DNA of 36,155 nt from JBDTMT01 sp033764095 (GCA_033764095.1 JANRJF010000187.1:1-36155), one strand, 5' to 3'; positions 22,264 to 31,224 are shown, counted from the first letter of the stretch. Program-made: numbers and translations. The notes: generated from the sequence alone by a model not told the origin.

Positions 22264-24681
22264 TTACCAACGCGCGGCGGCGGGCGTCAGGTCGACGACG
22301 CCGTGCACGGTCTCCACGCGTACTGGGCCGCGTGCGGTGAGCTGGCCGTGGCCGTCGCGACGCAGGGCAAAGCTCGGCGAGCGGAAGCGGCCGCCGGCGC
22401 CGACCGCCAGCGTGCCGCGCGGCGTCGGCTCGACGCCGAGCAGACGCAGGTAGGCGAGCAGCGGCTGCGCGTGGCTGTGCATGTTGTTGACCGGAAACGC
22501 CTGCATGGCGAACAGCGGCGGCGCCGACCAGGTGCGCCCGGCGCGCGCGTACTCCGGCGCATTCCACGCGTCGGGACCGGACAACGTCCCTTCCCAGATC
22601 GCCGGATAGGCGCGGCGGTGCGCGGCGAGCGTCATGCGCCGCCACTCGTCCCAGGCCAGGGCCGGGTCCAGGCGGGCCGCCGCCCAGATGAGCGTCATGT
22701 TGATCGAGAACCAGATGCCGCCGGCGGTACCGGTGCCCCAGGTGCCGTCGGCGATCTGCGACGCGCGCGCCGGCCAGCGCAGGCGTGCGCCGAGCGGCGA
22801 GTCGGCGCGATGGCCGCGCTCGATCACCTCCAGCACCGCCGCCGCCTGGTCGGCGTCGGCGGCGCCGCACAACAGCGCCCACGGCTGGTTCTCCAGCCAG
22901 CAGTCGCTCTCGCCGACCCGTCCGCCGCCCGGCACGCTGGCGCGGTTGAACCAGCGCCCGTTCCACTCGGCCGCCACCAGCTGGCGCAACTCCTCACCCT
23001 GCGCGCGCGCCTCGCTCGCCAGCGCCGTCTCGCCGAGCCGCTCGGCGAGGCCGGCGAACACCGGCAACACCCACGCCGCCATGGCGGAATTGAGCACCGA
23101 GCCGCCGCGCTCGATCATCAGCTCGGCGGGCACGCCGGAGTCGGCGATGGCGACGTCGTTCCAGTCGGCGTTGAGGATGCGCACGTGGCCGCCCTCGCCG
23201 CGCCCGACGCCGTCGACGAAGAAGCGGAACTGGCGGCGCAGGTGCTCGCGCAGCGGCACCGGCGTTGCGGGGCGCGCCGGATGATACGCCAGCTCGGCGT
23301 CGAAGGCGGCGAGGTCGCCGGTGGCGGCGGCGTACTCGGCCGCCAGCCAGAGTGCCCAGAGATTCTGGTCGGACGGGCGGAAGAGCAGATTGGTGGGCTG
23401 CTTGCGCGCGTCGAGGGCATACGGCAGGTCGCCGTCCTCCGTCGCCCAGGCACAGGTGTTGCGCAGCACCGACAGGGCGCGGTCGGGATCGAGATAGACC
23501 AGCGGCAGCGCGTGCTGCAGCGGATCGCGCGCCGCGCCGTTGAAGCCGACCAGGTACGAGTAGGTCGAGGCCTGGTCGAGCGTGTGGCCGCCGAGCACGC
23601 GGTCGACCGCCAGGCCGCCGGTCAACAGCGCGGCATGCCACGGCAGCTCGTCGCGCGCCTCCGGCGCCGGCGCCGCGCCGGCCACCGGCAGGCGGCGCAG
23701 CAGCGCGCGGCGCGAGGCGCGCAGCAACGCGGCGGGATCGTCGAGCGTGCCGCCGTCGTCGCGGCCGAAGCGGAACCACAGCTCGCGCCGCTCGCCGGGG
23801 TTGATGCCGAACGCCGAGCGGATCTCCAGCGTCGGATGCGCGGCGCCGTCACTGGCGCTCGCCTGGCCGGGCACGTCGTCGCCGAGCCCCTGCAGCAGCA
23901 GCGCGGCGGGCGGACCAACGACGGCGCGCGCCGCGTCACCGAGCGCACCGGGGGCGTCGGGCGAGGCGAAGCGCTCGCGCGCGACGACGCGGCGGTCGCC
24001 GAGCTCGACCGCGTAGCTCACCGCCAGCGCGGCGCGCTGGCGGCGCTGCTCGACGCCCTCGAGCAGGTTGCAGAAGCGCGGCCGCAGCGCCCAGCGTTCG
24101 ATCAGCGCGACACGACGGATGGGCGCGTCGGACGCCAGGCTGAGCCGCACCCGCACCAGGATGAACGGTGCGTCGCCCTCCGGGCACAGCATCAGGCGCT
24201 CGAGGCGCAGCCCGTCGCGCTGCGCGTGGATCTCGAAGGACGTCGGGCCGAAGATGCGGCGCGGCGTCGTCCCGCCCGGGCGCTGCGCGAAGGCGCTACC
24301 CCACTCGACGCCGTCCTGGTCGACGATCAGCGAGACACCGGTGCCGATCGGATCGGCGGCGGTCAGCCAGCGCAGCCCGTCGCCCTCGTCGAACACCGCC
24401 ACGGTGCCGTCGTTGGCCGCCTGCAGACGCAGATGCTGATTGCCGACCATCACCCAGTGGCGCCGCGTCTTCGGCGTCAGGATCGGATCCCACTCGGCCT
24501 CCGGCAGCGCGTCCTGATCGGCGCTGTACACGAAGACCGGGACACCGGCGCGGCGCGTCCAGTGACCGTAGAGACTGCCGGCGCGTGAGCTGCGGCGGCC
24601 GATCGCGAATGCCCGGTGGTTGGCGAGCAGCACACCGGCGCTGCTCATACCGGCGAGGCGGAGAAAGTCGCGGCGGCGCAT
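22264..24681 (-). CDS. Tat-exported GH94-like (alpha/alpha)6-barrel glycoside phosphorylase/hydrolase
   Basis: An 805-residue protein. The N-terminus MRRRDFLRLAGMSSAGVLLA is a twin-arginine signal. Residues 60-340 look like the beta-sandwich domain of GH94/GH65-type enzymes, and 345-740 the (alpha/alpha)6 barrel. NADWNDVAI (504-512) matches the DWND motif whose Asp is the general acid of cellobiose/chitobiose phosphorylases. RDPLQHALPLVYLDPDRA and the later PSDQNLWALWLAAEY also fit. AAGGA is 8 nt before the ATG, directly beside repeat J. GH94 phosphorylases are normally cytoplasmic, so export is odd and suggests a hydrolase or another role. Confidence 0.8.
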   Translation of the reverse strand: MRRRDFLRLAGMSSAGVLLANHRAFAIGRRSSRAGSLYGHWTRRAGVPVFVYSADQDALPEAEWDPILTPKTRRHWVMVGNQHLRLQAANDGTVAVFDEGDGLRWLTAADPIGTGVSLIVDQDGVEWGSAFAQRPGGTTPRRIFGPTSFEIHAQRDGLRLERLMLCPEGDAPFILVRVRLSLASDAPIRRVALIERWALRPRFCNLLEGVEQRRQRAALAVSYAVELGDRRVVARERFASPDAPGALGDAARAVVGPPAALLLQGLGDDVPGQASASDGAAHPTLEIRSAFGINPGERRELWFRFGRDDGGTLDDPAALLRASRRALLRRLPVAGAAPAPEARDELPWHAALLTGGLAVDRVLGGHTLDQASTYSYLVGFNGAARDPLQHALPLVYLDPDRALSVLRNTCAWATEDGDLPYALDARKQPTNLLFRPSDQNLWALWLAAEYAAATGDLAAFDAELAYHPARPATPVPLREHLRRQFRFFVDGVGRGEGGHVRILNADWNDVAIADSGVPAELMIERGGSVLNSAMAAWVLPVFAGLAERLGETALASEARAQGEELRQLVAAEWNGRWFNRASVPGGGRVGESDCWLENQPWALLCGAADADQAAAVLEVIERGHRADSPLGARLRWPARASQIADGTWGTGTAGGIWFSINMTLIWAAARLDPALAWDEWRRMTLAAHRRAYPAIWEGTLSGPDAWNAPEYARAGRTWSAPPLFAMQAFPVNNMHSHAQPLLAYLRLLGVEPTPRGTLAVGAGGRFRSPSFALRRDGHGQLTARGPVRVETVHGVVDLTPAAARW

Positions 24682-24693
24682 GTCAGGATTCCT

Positions 24694-24760
24694 TCACCAC
24701 CACGACACGGCGGCGCCACGACTCAACGGCCGTCGTTGTGCCTTTGTGTCGTGGTGGTGA
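24694..24760. repeat. Intergenic inverted repeat J (CACGACAC-like octamers)
   Basis: Terminal arms 24694-24708 and 24746-24760 are perfect 15-nt reverse complements. The inner parts pair loosely, with about 8 extra nt on the left. The left end directly abuts the Shine-Dalgarno of the GH94-like gene; the right end is 8 nt from the esterase stop codon. Confidence 0.8.
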
Positions 24761-24768
24761 GACCCGTC

Positions 24769-26340
24769 TCATCGCGCACGCTCGATCACTATCGAGCGCA
24801 CCGTCCAGTAGCCGCCCGCCGCCTCCGCCGCGTTCGCCGCCGGGGTGAACTGCTCGAAGACGTGCGACGGCCCGAGGTCGACGCGGAAGCGGAGGCGCCC
24901 GGCCGCGTCGGCGACGAGGCGCTGTGGTTCCAGCCCGGCGCCGCTCACGACGTACGCCGCGCCCGCCGCGTAGCCCGGCGCGGTGATGGTCACGCGGCCG
25001 GAGCCCTGCACGATCAGCCCGTCGGCCGTCACCGCGCGCAGGTCGAGGAACTCGCGCACGCCGCGCTCGACCGCGACGTGATAGCCCCAGACGTCGAACG
25101 CGGGCGCGATGGAGCGGTAGCGGAACGGCGACGGCGGGGTCGGGTCGGGCAGCGGCGGGGCGGTCACCGGTCGCGGATCGGCCAGGCGGGCGAGGAGGAA
25201 CGGCAGATGGCGCTCGCGCAGCCACCGCGACCACCAGCGCCAGGCGTGCGCCCCCTCGCCCTCGCGATACTCGACGACGCCGTCGGCCGCCGTGCGGATG
25301 GCGCGCAGGCGTTCGTCGAACTGTCGGTTGGCGGGTGCGAAGAGCTGTTCGAACTGCCAGGCCAGGCAGTTGTCGATGTCGCGATCGCCGCGACACTCGG
25401 TGCCGATGTCGATCGTCAGGTCGAGCCGGTCGAGGTTCTCCGCCAGGTAGTAGGGCACGCTGCCCAGCGCGTACGCCGGCGCGGCACCACCCTGCAGGCC
25501 GGCGAAGCTGAGGCCGGCGAGGTTGGCCGACATCGCGCCGGCGACGACGAAGCGGTCGGGCGCCTTGGCGGCGAGGTGCATGGCGCCGTAGCCGCCGTTC
25601 GACAGCCCGTCGATGGCGCGCCCGGCGCGCGTCGCGATGGTGCGGAAGTGGCGCTCGACGTACGGCACGAGGAAGTGGAGCACGTAGTGCTGCACCTGCG
25701 AGCTGCCGTCGAAGCTGTCGTACCACTGGCCGTCGGTGCCGTCGGGCATGACCACGATCGCCGCGTTGGCCGGATCGGCGGCGACGGCCTCGTCCATGAT
25801 CGCCTGCACGCCCCCTTGCGCCACCCAGTCGGCCTGGTCGCCGCCGCCGCCGTGCAGCAGGTAGAGCACCGGATAGGCGAGGCCGCTGTCGAGGTAGCCG
25901 GGCGGCAGGTAGACGCAGGCGCCGGCGGTGAAGGCGAGCGATCCGTCGGCGGTCAGCGGGCCGCGCGGCAGGATGCGGATGACCAGCGATGCGGCCGTGG
26001 CGCGCAGCTCGTCGGCGCACGCGTCCACCGGCCGCACGTCGGCCGGATTGTTCAAGGGATTGCGGCCATCGCGGCCGTTGTCGAGCGCCGCCGGCAGGGT
26101 GTCGTCGAGCGTCGGGGTGGCGGTCGGCGTACGCGTGCGCGTCATCGTCGCGACCGCGGTCGCGCGCGCCGTCGGGCTGGCGATCGCCGTCGCGGTCGCG
26201 CTCGGCGGCGGGGTCGGAGTCGGCGAGACGCTGGCCGTCGCGGTGGCGGTCGGCGTCGGGCGCGGCGGCGGGTCGCTGTCGCCGCAGCCGGACACGGCGC
26301 CGACCACCACGCACAGCAGCAACACCAGCGAGCGGTACAT
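24769..26340 (-). CDS. Esterase-family lipoprotein with Thr/Pro-rich linker
   Basis: A 523-residue protein. The signal MYRSLVLLLCVVVGAVSGC ends in a lipobox with Cys19. Residues 24-78 are a low-complexity Pro/Thr/Ala linker (PTPTATATASVSPTPTPP and similar). An alpha/beta-hydrolase of the esterase D type follows: YLLHGGGGDQADW near 160, nucleophile Ser247 in GLSNGGYGAMH, and a candidate catalytic His in GEGAHAWRWW. The C-terminal 110 residues look like a beta-rich accessory domain. It is probably anchored in the outer membrane, acting on extracellular esters. The ATG at 26340 is chosen for the lipoprotein signal; the Shine-Dalgarno is poor. The gap 26341-26459 shows no gene. Confidence 0.88.
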   Translation of the reverse strand: MYRSLVLLLCVVVGAVSGCGDSDPPPRPTPTATATASVSPTPTPPPSATATAIASPTARATAVATMTRTRTPTATPTLDDTLPAALDNGRDGRNPLNNPADVRPVDACADELRATAASLVIRILPRGPLTADGSLAFTAGACVYLPPGYLDSGLAYPVLYLLHGGGGDQADWVAQGGVQAIMDEAVAADPANAAIVVMPDGTDGQWYDSFDGSSQVQHYVLHFLVPYVERHFRTIATRAGRAIDGLSNGGYGAMHLAAKAPDRFVVAGAMSANLAGLSFAGLQGGAAPAYALGSVPYYLAENLDRLDLTIDIGTECRGDRDIDNCLAWQFEQLFAPANRQFDERLRAIRTAADGVVEYREGEGAHAWRWWSRWLRERHLPFLLARLADPRPVTAPPLPDPTPPSPFRYRSIAPAFDVWGYHVAVERGVREFLDLRAVTADGLIVQGSGRVTITAPGYAAGAAYVVSGAGLEPQRLVADAAGRLRFRVDLGPSHVFEQFTPAANAAEAAGGYWTVRSIVIERAR

Positions 26341-26459
26341 CCTGGTGGTGGTGGTTCCCCTGCCGGGCGTTTCTGCGCGCGCAGCGCCGGCGCACTGGCC
26401 ATCGGCGCGGGCCGAGCGCGGCGCGACGATGGTCGCGAGGCAGGCGTGGACCGGGCGGT

Positions 26460-26720
26460 TCACGACCCCGGCTCTTCGCGATCGTGCGCATGGCGGATGG
26501 CGGCCCGCACCGAGCTCGGCAGCAGGCTGCCGTCGAACACCACCTTGCCGTCGTGCGCGCTGCGCACGGCGCGCAGCGGCATGCTGAGCTCGCCGCGGTT
26601 CTCGACGTAGACGATCACCGCCTGCTGGGTCGGATCGAGCGCCCGCACCGCGCCGAACTCCTCGCCGCCCTCTTCCAGATACGCCTGATCCCCGATGTGG
26701 ATCGCGTCCAGGTCGATCAT
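26460..26720 (-). CDS. Small PRC-barrel-like protein
   Basis: An 86-residue soluble protein. MIDLDAIHIGDQAYLEEGGEEFGAVRAL followed by VIVYVENRGELSMPLRAV and GKVVFDGSLLP gives a beta-strand pattern like the PRC-barrel or DUF2171-type fold. Such domains occur in small stress proteins and RNA-processing factors. GGAGG lies 8 nt before the ATG. It begins 51 nt after the ABC transporter gene on the same strand. Function is unknown; the fold call is moderate. Confidence 0.75.
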   Translation of the reverse strand: MIDLDAIHIGDQAYLEEGGEEFGAVRALDPTQQAVIVYVENRGELSMPLRAVRSAHDGKVVFDGSLLPSSVRAAIRHAHDREEPGS

Positions 26721-26771
26721 GTGCTCGCCTCCAGTGCCGCCGAGTCTAGCGCGCCGTGCGGCACGTGACAG

Positions 26772-28535
26772 TCACCGCGTCGTGGCGCGCGGTTCGCAAT
26801 GCAGCAGCGATCCCGTACCGGGCCGCGGCTCCAGGAGCCAGCGCTGATCGGCGCCGAACGGACAGGGCAGCGCCGTCACCGCCAACACCCCGGTCGTCGG
26901 CAGGCGTTCGCGCAACAGGGCGAAGAGCGCGCGCTCGTTCGCCTCGTCGAGGCTGGAGGTCGCCTCGTCGAGCACCAGCCAGGCGGGCCGGCGCACCAGC
27001 GCGCGGGCCAGGGCCAGGCGTTGGCGCTCGCCATCCGAGACGCGCTGCTCCCAGTGGGCGCTGGTGTCGAGCTGCGCGACCAGCGCCTCGAGACCGACGG
27101 CGCGCAGCGCGTCGGCGCAGGCAGCGGCGTCGCCATTCGGCGCGTCCGGGTAGTAGAGCACCTCGCGCAGCGTGCCGATCGGCAGATAGGCGCGCTGCGG
27201 AATCACGTCGACCTCCTGGCGCGGCGGCAGCGCGACGCGCCCGGCCCCGAACGGCCAGACGTCGGCCAGCGCGCGCACCAGCATGGTGCGCCCGCTGCCG
27301 GGTGGTCCGCTGATCGCCGTGCAGGCGCCGGCCGGCGCCGCCGCCGAGACCGGTGCGAGCAGTGGGCGACCGTCCGGCGTCTCCAGCTGCAGCTGGTCGA
27401 GCTGCAGCGCGCCGGCCGGCGCCTCGGCGCGGGAGACGCCGCGGCGCGCGCCGACGTCGTCGACCGTGCGGTCCATCAGGTCGGCGAAGCGCGCCAGGCG
27501 CTCGATGTTGGCGCGCCAGCGCGCGATCTCCTGGTAGGCGTTGACGAACCAGGTGAGACCGCCGGCGACCTGCCCGTAGGCGAAGCGCACCTGCACCAGG
27601 CCGCCGAGCGTGAGGTGGCCGCCGAAGAAGGCGGGCGCCGCGACCAGCAGCGGCAGCAGCGTGTTGACCTGACCGATGCCCTGGGTGAGCAGCGACAGGT
27701 CGCGTTGCGCGGCGATCAGCTGCCACCAGTTGGCGATCACCGCGCCGAAGCGGTCGAGCAGCCGGACGCGCTCGCGCCGATTGCCGTGCAAGAGCGCCAC
27801 CGATTCGACCGTGTCGCGATAGCGCACCAGGCCGTAGCGGAAGTCGGCCTCGACGCGCAGCCGGTCGTTGTTGATCGGCACCAGGCGGCGGCCGAGCAGA
27901 TGGGTGAAGAGCGTGGCGGCGACCGACGACGCCACCGCCACCCAGACCATCAGTCCGGGAATCCAGACATCGTGGTCGGCGATCGGCAGCGGCCAGTCGC
28001 TCGACACCACCCAGAGCATGACGCCGAACGAGAGCAGCGTGGTCACCGCGGCGAGCAGCGAGAGCGACAGGCCGAGCGCGCTGGCGACGTAGTCGCGCAC
28101 GTCCTCGGCGATGCGCTGGTCGGGATTGTCGATCACGCCGGTGTGCAGCTCGACCTGCCAGTACGACTGCACTCCGACCCAGCGGCGCAGGAAGTCGTCG
28201 GTGACCGCGCGCCGCCAGGTGATCTCCAGGATCTGCCGGACGTAGATGCGGAAGGCGGAGGCGAAGATCACCGCCAACGCGGCGAAGGCGAACCAGCCGA
28301 GACCGGTGAAGAAGGCGCCGCGGTCGAGCCGCTGCAGCCCGTCGCCGACCGCCGCCTGCGTCTGCGCCACCCAGACGTTGGCGCGCACGGTGGCGAGCTC
28401 CAGCGCGATCGCCAGGCCGAGCAGGGCGGCGCCCCGCGGCGCCTCCGGCGAGGTCCAGTAGATGCGCGTCAGCCGCCAGAGATCGCGCGTGAAGCGCGGC
28501 GGCGCGGCGGACTGCTGCGAATCGGCGGTCGCCAT
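26772..28535 (-). CDS. SbmA/YddA-like ABC transporter, fused TM and ATPase, altered P-loop
   Basis: A 587-residue half-transporter. Residues 1-340 form the transmembrane domain of the SbmA/BacA/YddA type (DNPDQRIAEDVRDY, then RYRDTVESVALLHG and FAYGQVAGGLTWFVNAY). The ATPase domain covers about 375-585. Its Walker A is GPPGSGRT (410-417) with Arg416 in place of Lys. The signature is VSDGERQRLALARAL, and Walker B (LVLDEATSSLDE) is intact. The H-loop His is replaced (AVTALPCPFG). Two ATGs (28544, 28535) are possible; the second has better spacing to a G-rich site. It follows the SdsA-like gene by 33 nt. Confidence 0.9.
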   Translation of the reverse strand: MATADSQQSAAPPRFTRDLWRLTRIYWTSPEAPRGAALLGLAIALELATVRANVWVAQTQAAVGDGLQRLDRGAFFTGLGWFAFAALAVIFASAFRIYVRQILEITWRRAVTDDFLRRWVGVQSYWQVELHTGVIDNPDQRIAEDVRDYVASALGLSLSLLAAVTTLLSFGVMLWVVSSDWPLPIADHDVWIPGLMVWVAVASSVAATLFTHLLGRRLVPINNDRLRVEADFRYGLVRYRDTVESVALLHGNRRERVRLLDRFGAVIANWWQLIAAQRDLSLLTQGIGQVNTLLPLLVAAPAFFGGHLTLGGLVQVRFAYGQVAGGLTWFVNAYQEIARWRANIERLARFADLMDRTVDDVGARRGVSRAEAPAGALQLDQLQLETPDGRPLLAPVSAAAPAGACTAISGPPGSGRTMLVRALADVWPFGAGRVALPPRQEVDVIPQRAYLPIGTLREVLYYPDAPNGDAAACADALRAVGLEALVAQLDTSAHWEQRVSDGERQRLALARALVRRPAWLVLDEATSSLDEANERALFALLRERLPTTGVLAVTALPCPFGADQRWLLEPRPGTGSLLHCEPRATTR

Positions 28536-28568
28536 CCCTCTCATCCCCCCTTTGCGCGCGCGGCGAGG

Positions 28569-30575
28569 CTACGGCGTGACCAGCGCAAAGTCGCCGTCCG
28601 GGCGCGCCAGCAGGCGCAGGAAGCCGAGCAGCTCGAGGCGGCTGCCGTCCACCGCCAGCTCGTCGGAGAACACCAGGTCGCGCAGGCCGGCGTCGCCGGT
28701 GACCAGGCGGACCAGCAGCGCGCGGGTCAGGCGCACGGTGGCCGCGGCCTGCGGGTCGGGCGGTGCGGCGCGATGGTGCAGGACGCCGTGCTGCAGCGAC
28801 AGCACGAAGCTCTGATCGACGTCGGTGAAGATGAAGTTGAACGTCCCGCTCGCGTCGGCCGCGGCCGGCCCGTCGAGCGAGGCGGCGATGGCGGTGAGGA
28901 ACGTCGCCGGCGGAACGTGCCCGAGCAGCTCGGCGGCGGCACGCGGCGAGATCGCGCTCTTGGTGATGCCGTGGCGCAGCTCGGTGGCGCCAGAGAGATA
29001 GATGTCGCGCCAGGGACCCGACTCGGCCTGGTAGCCGAGCTGATCGTAGGTGCGCGCCAGCAGCGCGCGCGCCGCGCCGTCGTCCGGATCGGCGAAGACG
29101 GCGTGGTTGAGCAGCGTCGCCGCCCAGCGGTAGTCGCCTTTCGCGAACGCCTCGCTCGCCTTGGCGCGCACCGCCGCGGCGCCGCCCATGGCGTCGACGT
29201 AACGGCGTGCCTCGTCGACTGGCGGCAGCGGATCGAGGTTCGCCGGGTTGCCGTCGTACCAGCCGAAGTAGTTCTGGTAGACGGCCTTGGCGTTGTGGCT
29301 GACCGTCCCGTAGTAGCCGCGCGTGTTGAACGCGGTGCGCAGCGACTCGGGCAGCTCGAGCTGCTCGGCGATCTCGCGCGGCGTCGCGCCGCCGTTGGCC
29401 AGGCGCAGCGTCTGGTCGTGGATGTAGCGGTACACGTCGCGCTGTTCGGCGAGATACGTTTTCACCCGCTCGCTACCCCACACCGGCCAGTGATGACTGG
29501 CGAAGACGATCTCGGCGTCGGGGAAGCGCACCAGCGCCTCGTCGATGTAGTCGCTCCAGCGCAACGCGTCGCGCACCTTGGCACCGCGCAGGGTGTAGAG
29601 ATTGTGTTGGGTGTGGCTGACGATCTCGGCGCCGCAGTAGGCGCGCAGGTCGGGCAGGTAGAAGGCGAGCTCGGCCGGCGCCTCGGAGTCGGGCACGTGC
29701 TGGAAGACGAAGCGCACGCCGTCGATGGTCATCTCCTGCGGCGTGTGGTCGATGTACTCGAGCGGCACCGCGAAGCCGAGCGAGCCGCGCGCCGGCGCCT
29801 TGCCGAGGCCGGTGTCGACATGGCCGCGCGGACCGCGGGCGAGCGGCGTGCCGTACATGAACGCGGCGCGGCGCCCCATCGCCAGCCCGGCAAGGACGTT
29901 CTCGCTGGTCGCCTCTTCGACGAAGGCGTGCGGCGCGATCAGGCGCGGGCGTGGGGCGTTGGCGTCCTCGGGCAGCACCGCGCGGACGCCGCCGAAGTGG
30001 TCGATGTGGCTGTGGGTGAAGATCACCGCGACGATCGGCGCCGCGTCGAGGTGCTGGCGCGCCAGCGCCAGGGCGGCGGCGGCGGTTTCGCGCGCGGTCA
30101 GCGGGTCGACGACGATCCAGCCGCTCTGGCCGCGGATCAGGGTCATGTTCGACAGGTCGTAGCCGCGCACCTGGTAGACGCCGTCGGTGACCTTGAACAG
30201 GCCGTGCAGGTTGTTGAGCTTGGCCTGGCGCCAGAGGCTCGGGTTCACGGTCGGCGGCGCGGTGCCGTCGATGAACGTGTACGCCGAGGTGTCCCAGACG
30301 ACGTGCCCGTCGTGGCCGGTGATCACCACGTCGCCGTCGCCGCCCAGCAGGCCGCGGCGCGCCTCCTCGAAGTCGCGCTGATCGTCGAGCGGCAGCGCGC
30401 TCGCGACCGCCGCGTTGGCAGCAATGGTCTCGGCGGTCGGGGCGCTGTGCCCCTCGGCGTCGGCGCCGGCGTCGGCCGGCAGCGGCGGCGGCGCGGATCG
30501 ATGGCAGCCGCTGGACGGCGCGAGCAGGGCGACGAGGAGCAGAACGGACGGCAGAATGGCGCGCGGTGCAGGCAT
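28569..30575 (-). CDS. SdsA-like alkylsulfatase (MBL fold), lipoprotein
   Basis: A 668-residue protein. The signal ends at SSGC (Cys24), indicating a lipoprotein. NNLHGLFKVTDGVYQVRGYDLSN precedes the metallo-beta-lactamase motif THSHIDH (187-193), with further candidate His/Glu ligands in the following 200 residues (GAEIVSHTQHN, FASHHWPVWG). A helical dimerisation domain is at about 400-530 and a C-terminal SCP2-like domain at about 545-668, the order known in Pseudomonas SdsA1. These enzymes hydrolyse primary alkyl sulfates such as dodecyl sulfate. AGAGGA precedes the ATG. Here it is presumably anchored in the envelope. Confidence 0.93.
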   Translation of the reverse strand: MPAPRAILPSVLLLVALLAPSSGCHRSAPPPLPADAGADAEGHSAPTAETIAANAAVASALPLDDQRDFEEARRGLLGGDGDVVITGHDGHVVWDTSAYTFIDGTAPPTVNPSLWRQAKLNNLHGLFKVTDGVYQVRGYDLSNMTLIRGQSGWIVVDPLTARETAAAALALARQHLDAAPIVAVIFTHSHIDHFGGVRAVLPEDANAPRPRLIAPHAFVEEATSENVLAGLAMGRRAAFMYGTPLARGPRGHVDTGLGKAPARGSLGFAVPLEYIDHTPQEMTIDGVRFVFQHVPDSEAPAELAFYLPDLRAYCGAEIVSHTQHNLYTLRGAKVRDALRWSDYIDEALVRFPDAEIVFASHHWPVWGSERVKTYLAEQRDVYRYIHDQTLRLANGGATPREIAEQLELPESLRTAFNTRGYYGTVSHNAKAVYQNYFGWYDGNPANLDPLPPVDEARRYVDAMGGAAAVRAKASEAFAKGDYRWAATLLNHAVFADPDDGAARALLARTYDQLGYQAESGPWRDIYLSGATELRHGITKSAISPRAAAELLGHVPPATFLTAIAASLDGPAAADASGTFNFIFTDVDQSFVLSLQHGVLHHRAAPPDPQAAATVRLTRALLVRLVTGDAGLRDLVFSDELAVDGSRLELLGFLRLLARPDGDFALVTP

Positions 30576-30626
30576 GCGTGATCCTCTGCCCGGCCGCTCC
30601 CCGGCGACGCAAGCGCGGCGCGCGGC

Positions 30627-31208
30627 TCAGCGGATGAAGTACTCGGGCGCGGCGCCCGGCTTCCACTTGATGTTGCAACCGATGCTGGCGCGCTGGTCGG
30701 GGCTCGGCAGCCGGCCGGCGAGCACCGCGTCGGCGGCGGCGCGCAGGTCGGCGCCGGTGACCGGCCGGTCGCTGCTCGGACGGCTGTCGTCGAACTGGCC
30801 GCGGTAGGCCAACCGGCGTTCGCGGTCGAAGAGAAAAAAGTCCGGCGTACAGGCGGCCCGGTAGGCCTTCGCCACCGCCTGCGTCGCGTCGTACAGATAC
30901 GGAAAGACGTACCCCGCCTGGCGCTTCTCCTCGGCCATCTTCTCCGGCCGGTCGGCGGGATAGGCGGCGACGTCGTTTGCGTTGATCGCCACCGTCGCCA
31001 GGCCGCGCGGCGCATAGTCGCGCGCGAAGGCAGCCAGCCCGGCGCGGATGTGGACGACGTACGGGCAGTGGTTGCAGATGAACATCACCAGCAGCGCCGG
31101 CGCGGTGCTGAAATCGTCGCGCGCCACCAGGCGGCCGTCGGTGTCCGGCAGGCGGAAGTCCGGCGCCAGGGTGCCGAGCGGCAGCATCGTCGACGGAACG
31201 GCGGCCAT
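30627..31208 (-). CDS. Thioredoxin-fold (AhpC/TSA-redoxin type) protein
   Basis: A 193-residue redoxin. APDFRLPDTDGRLVARDDF starts the fold and FICNHCPYVVH carries the CNHC active site at residues 45-48. AINANDVAAYPADRPEKM and CTPDFFLFDRERRLAYRGQFDD are typical of a common bacterial 'thioredoxin family' group of this length. No signal peptide follows the chosen ATG at 31208, which has GAAGGA 6-7 nt upstream; a longer frame to 31244 is less likely. It lies between the cysteine-rich secreted protein and the alkylsulfatase on the same strand. Its partner is unknown. Confidence 0.92.
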   Translation of the reverse strand: MAAVPSTMLPLGTLAPDFRLPDTDGRLVARDDFSTAPALLVMFICNHCPYVVHIRAGLAAFARDYAPRGLATVAINANDVAAYPADRPEKMAEEKRQAGYVFPYLYDATQAVAKAYRAACTPDFFLFDRERRLAYRGQFDDSRPSSDRPVTGADLRAAADAVLAGRLPSPDQRASIGCNIKWKPGAAPEYFIR

Positions 31209-31224
31209 CGTCGGTCCTTCAAAG

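Noticed and set aside
21736..24588. 950-codon plus-strand open frame
   Set aside because: Lies opposite the MFS and GH94-like genes, crosses both, and has no domain pattern.
26110..26270. Low-complexity DNA as a tandem repeat element
   Set aside because: It is the Pro/Thr/Ala linker of a lipoprotein, in frame, with varied codons.
26799..30581. 1260-codon plus-strand open frame
   Set aside because: Spans opposite three well-supported minus-strand genes; composition is typical of an antisense shadow.
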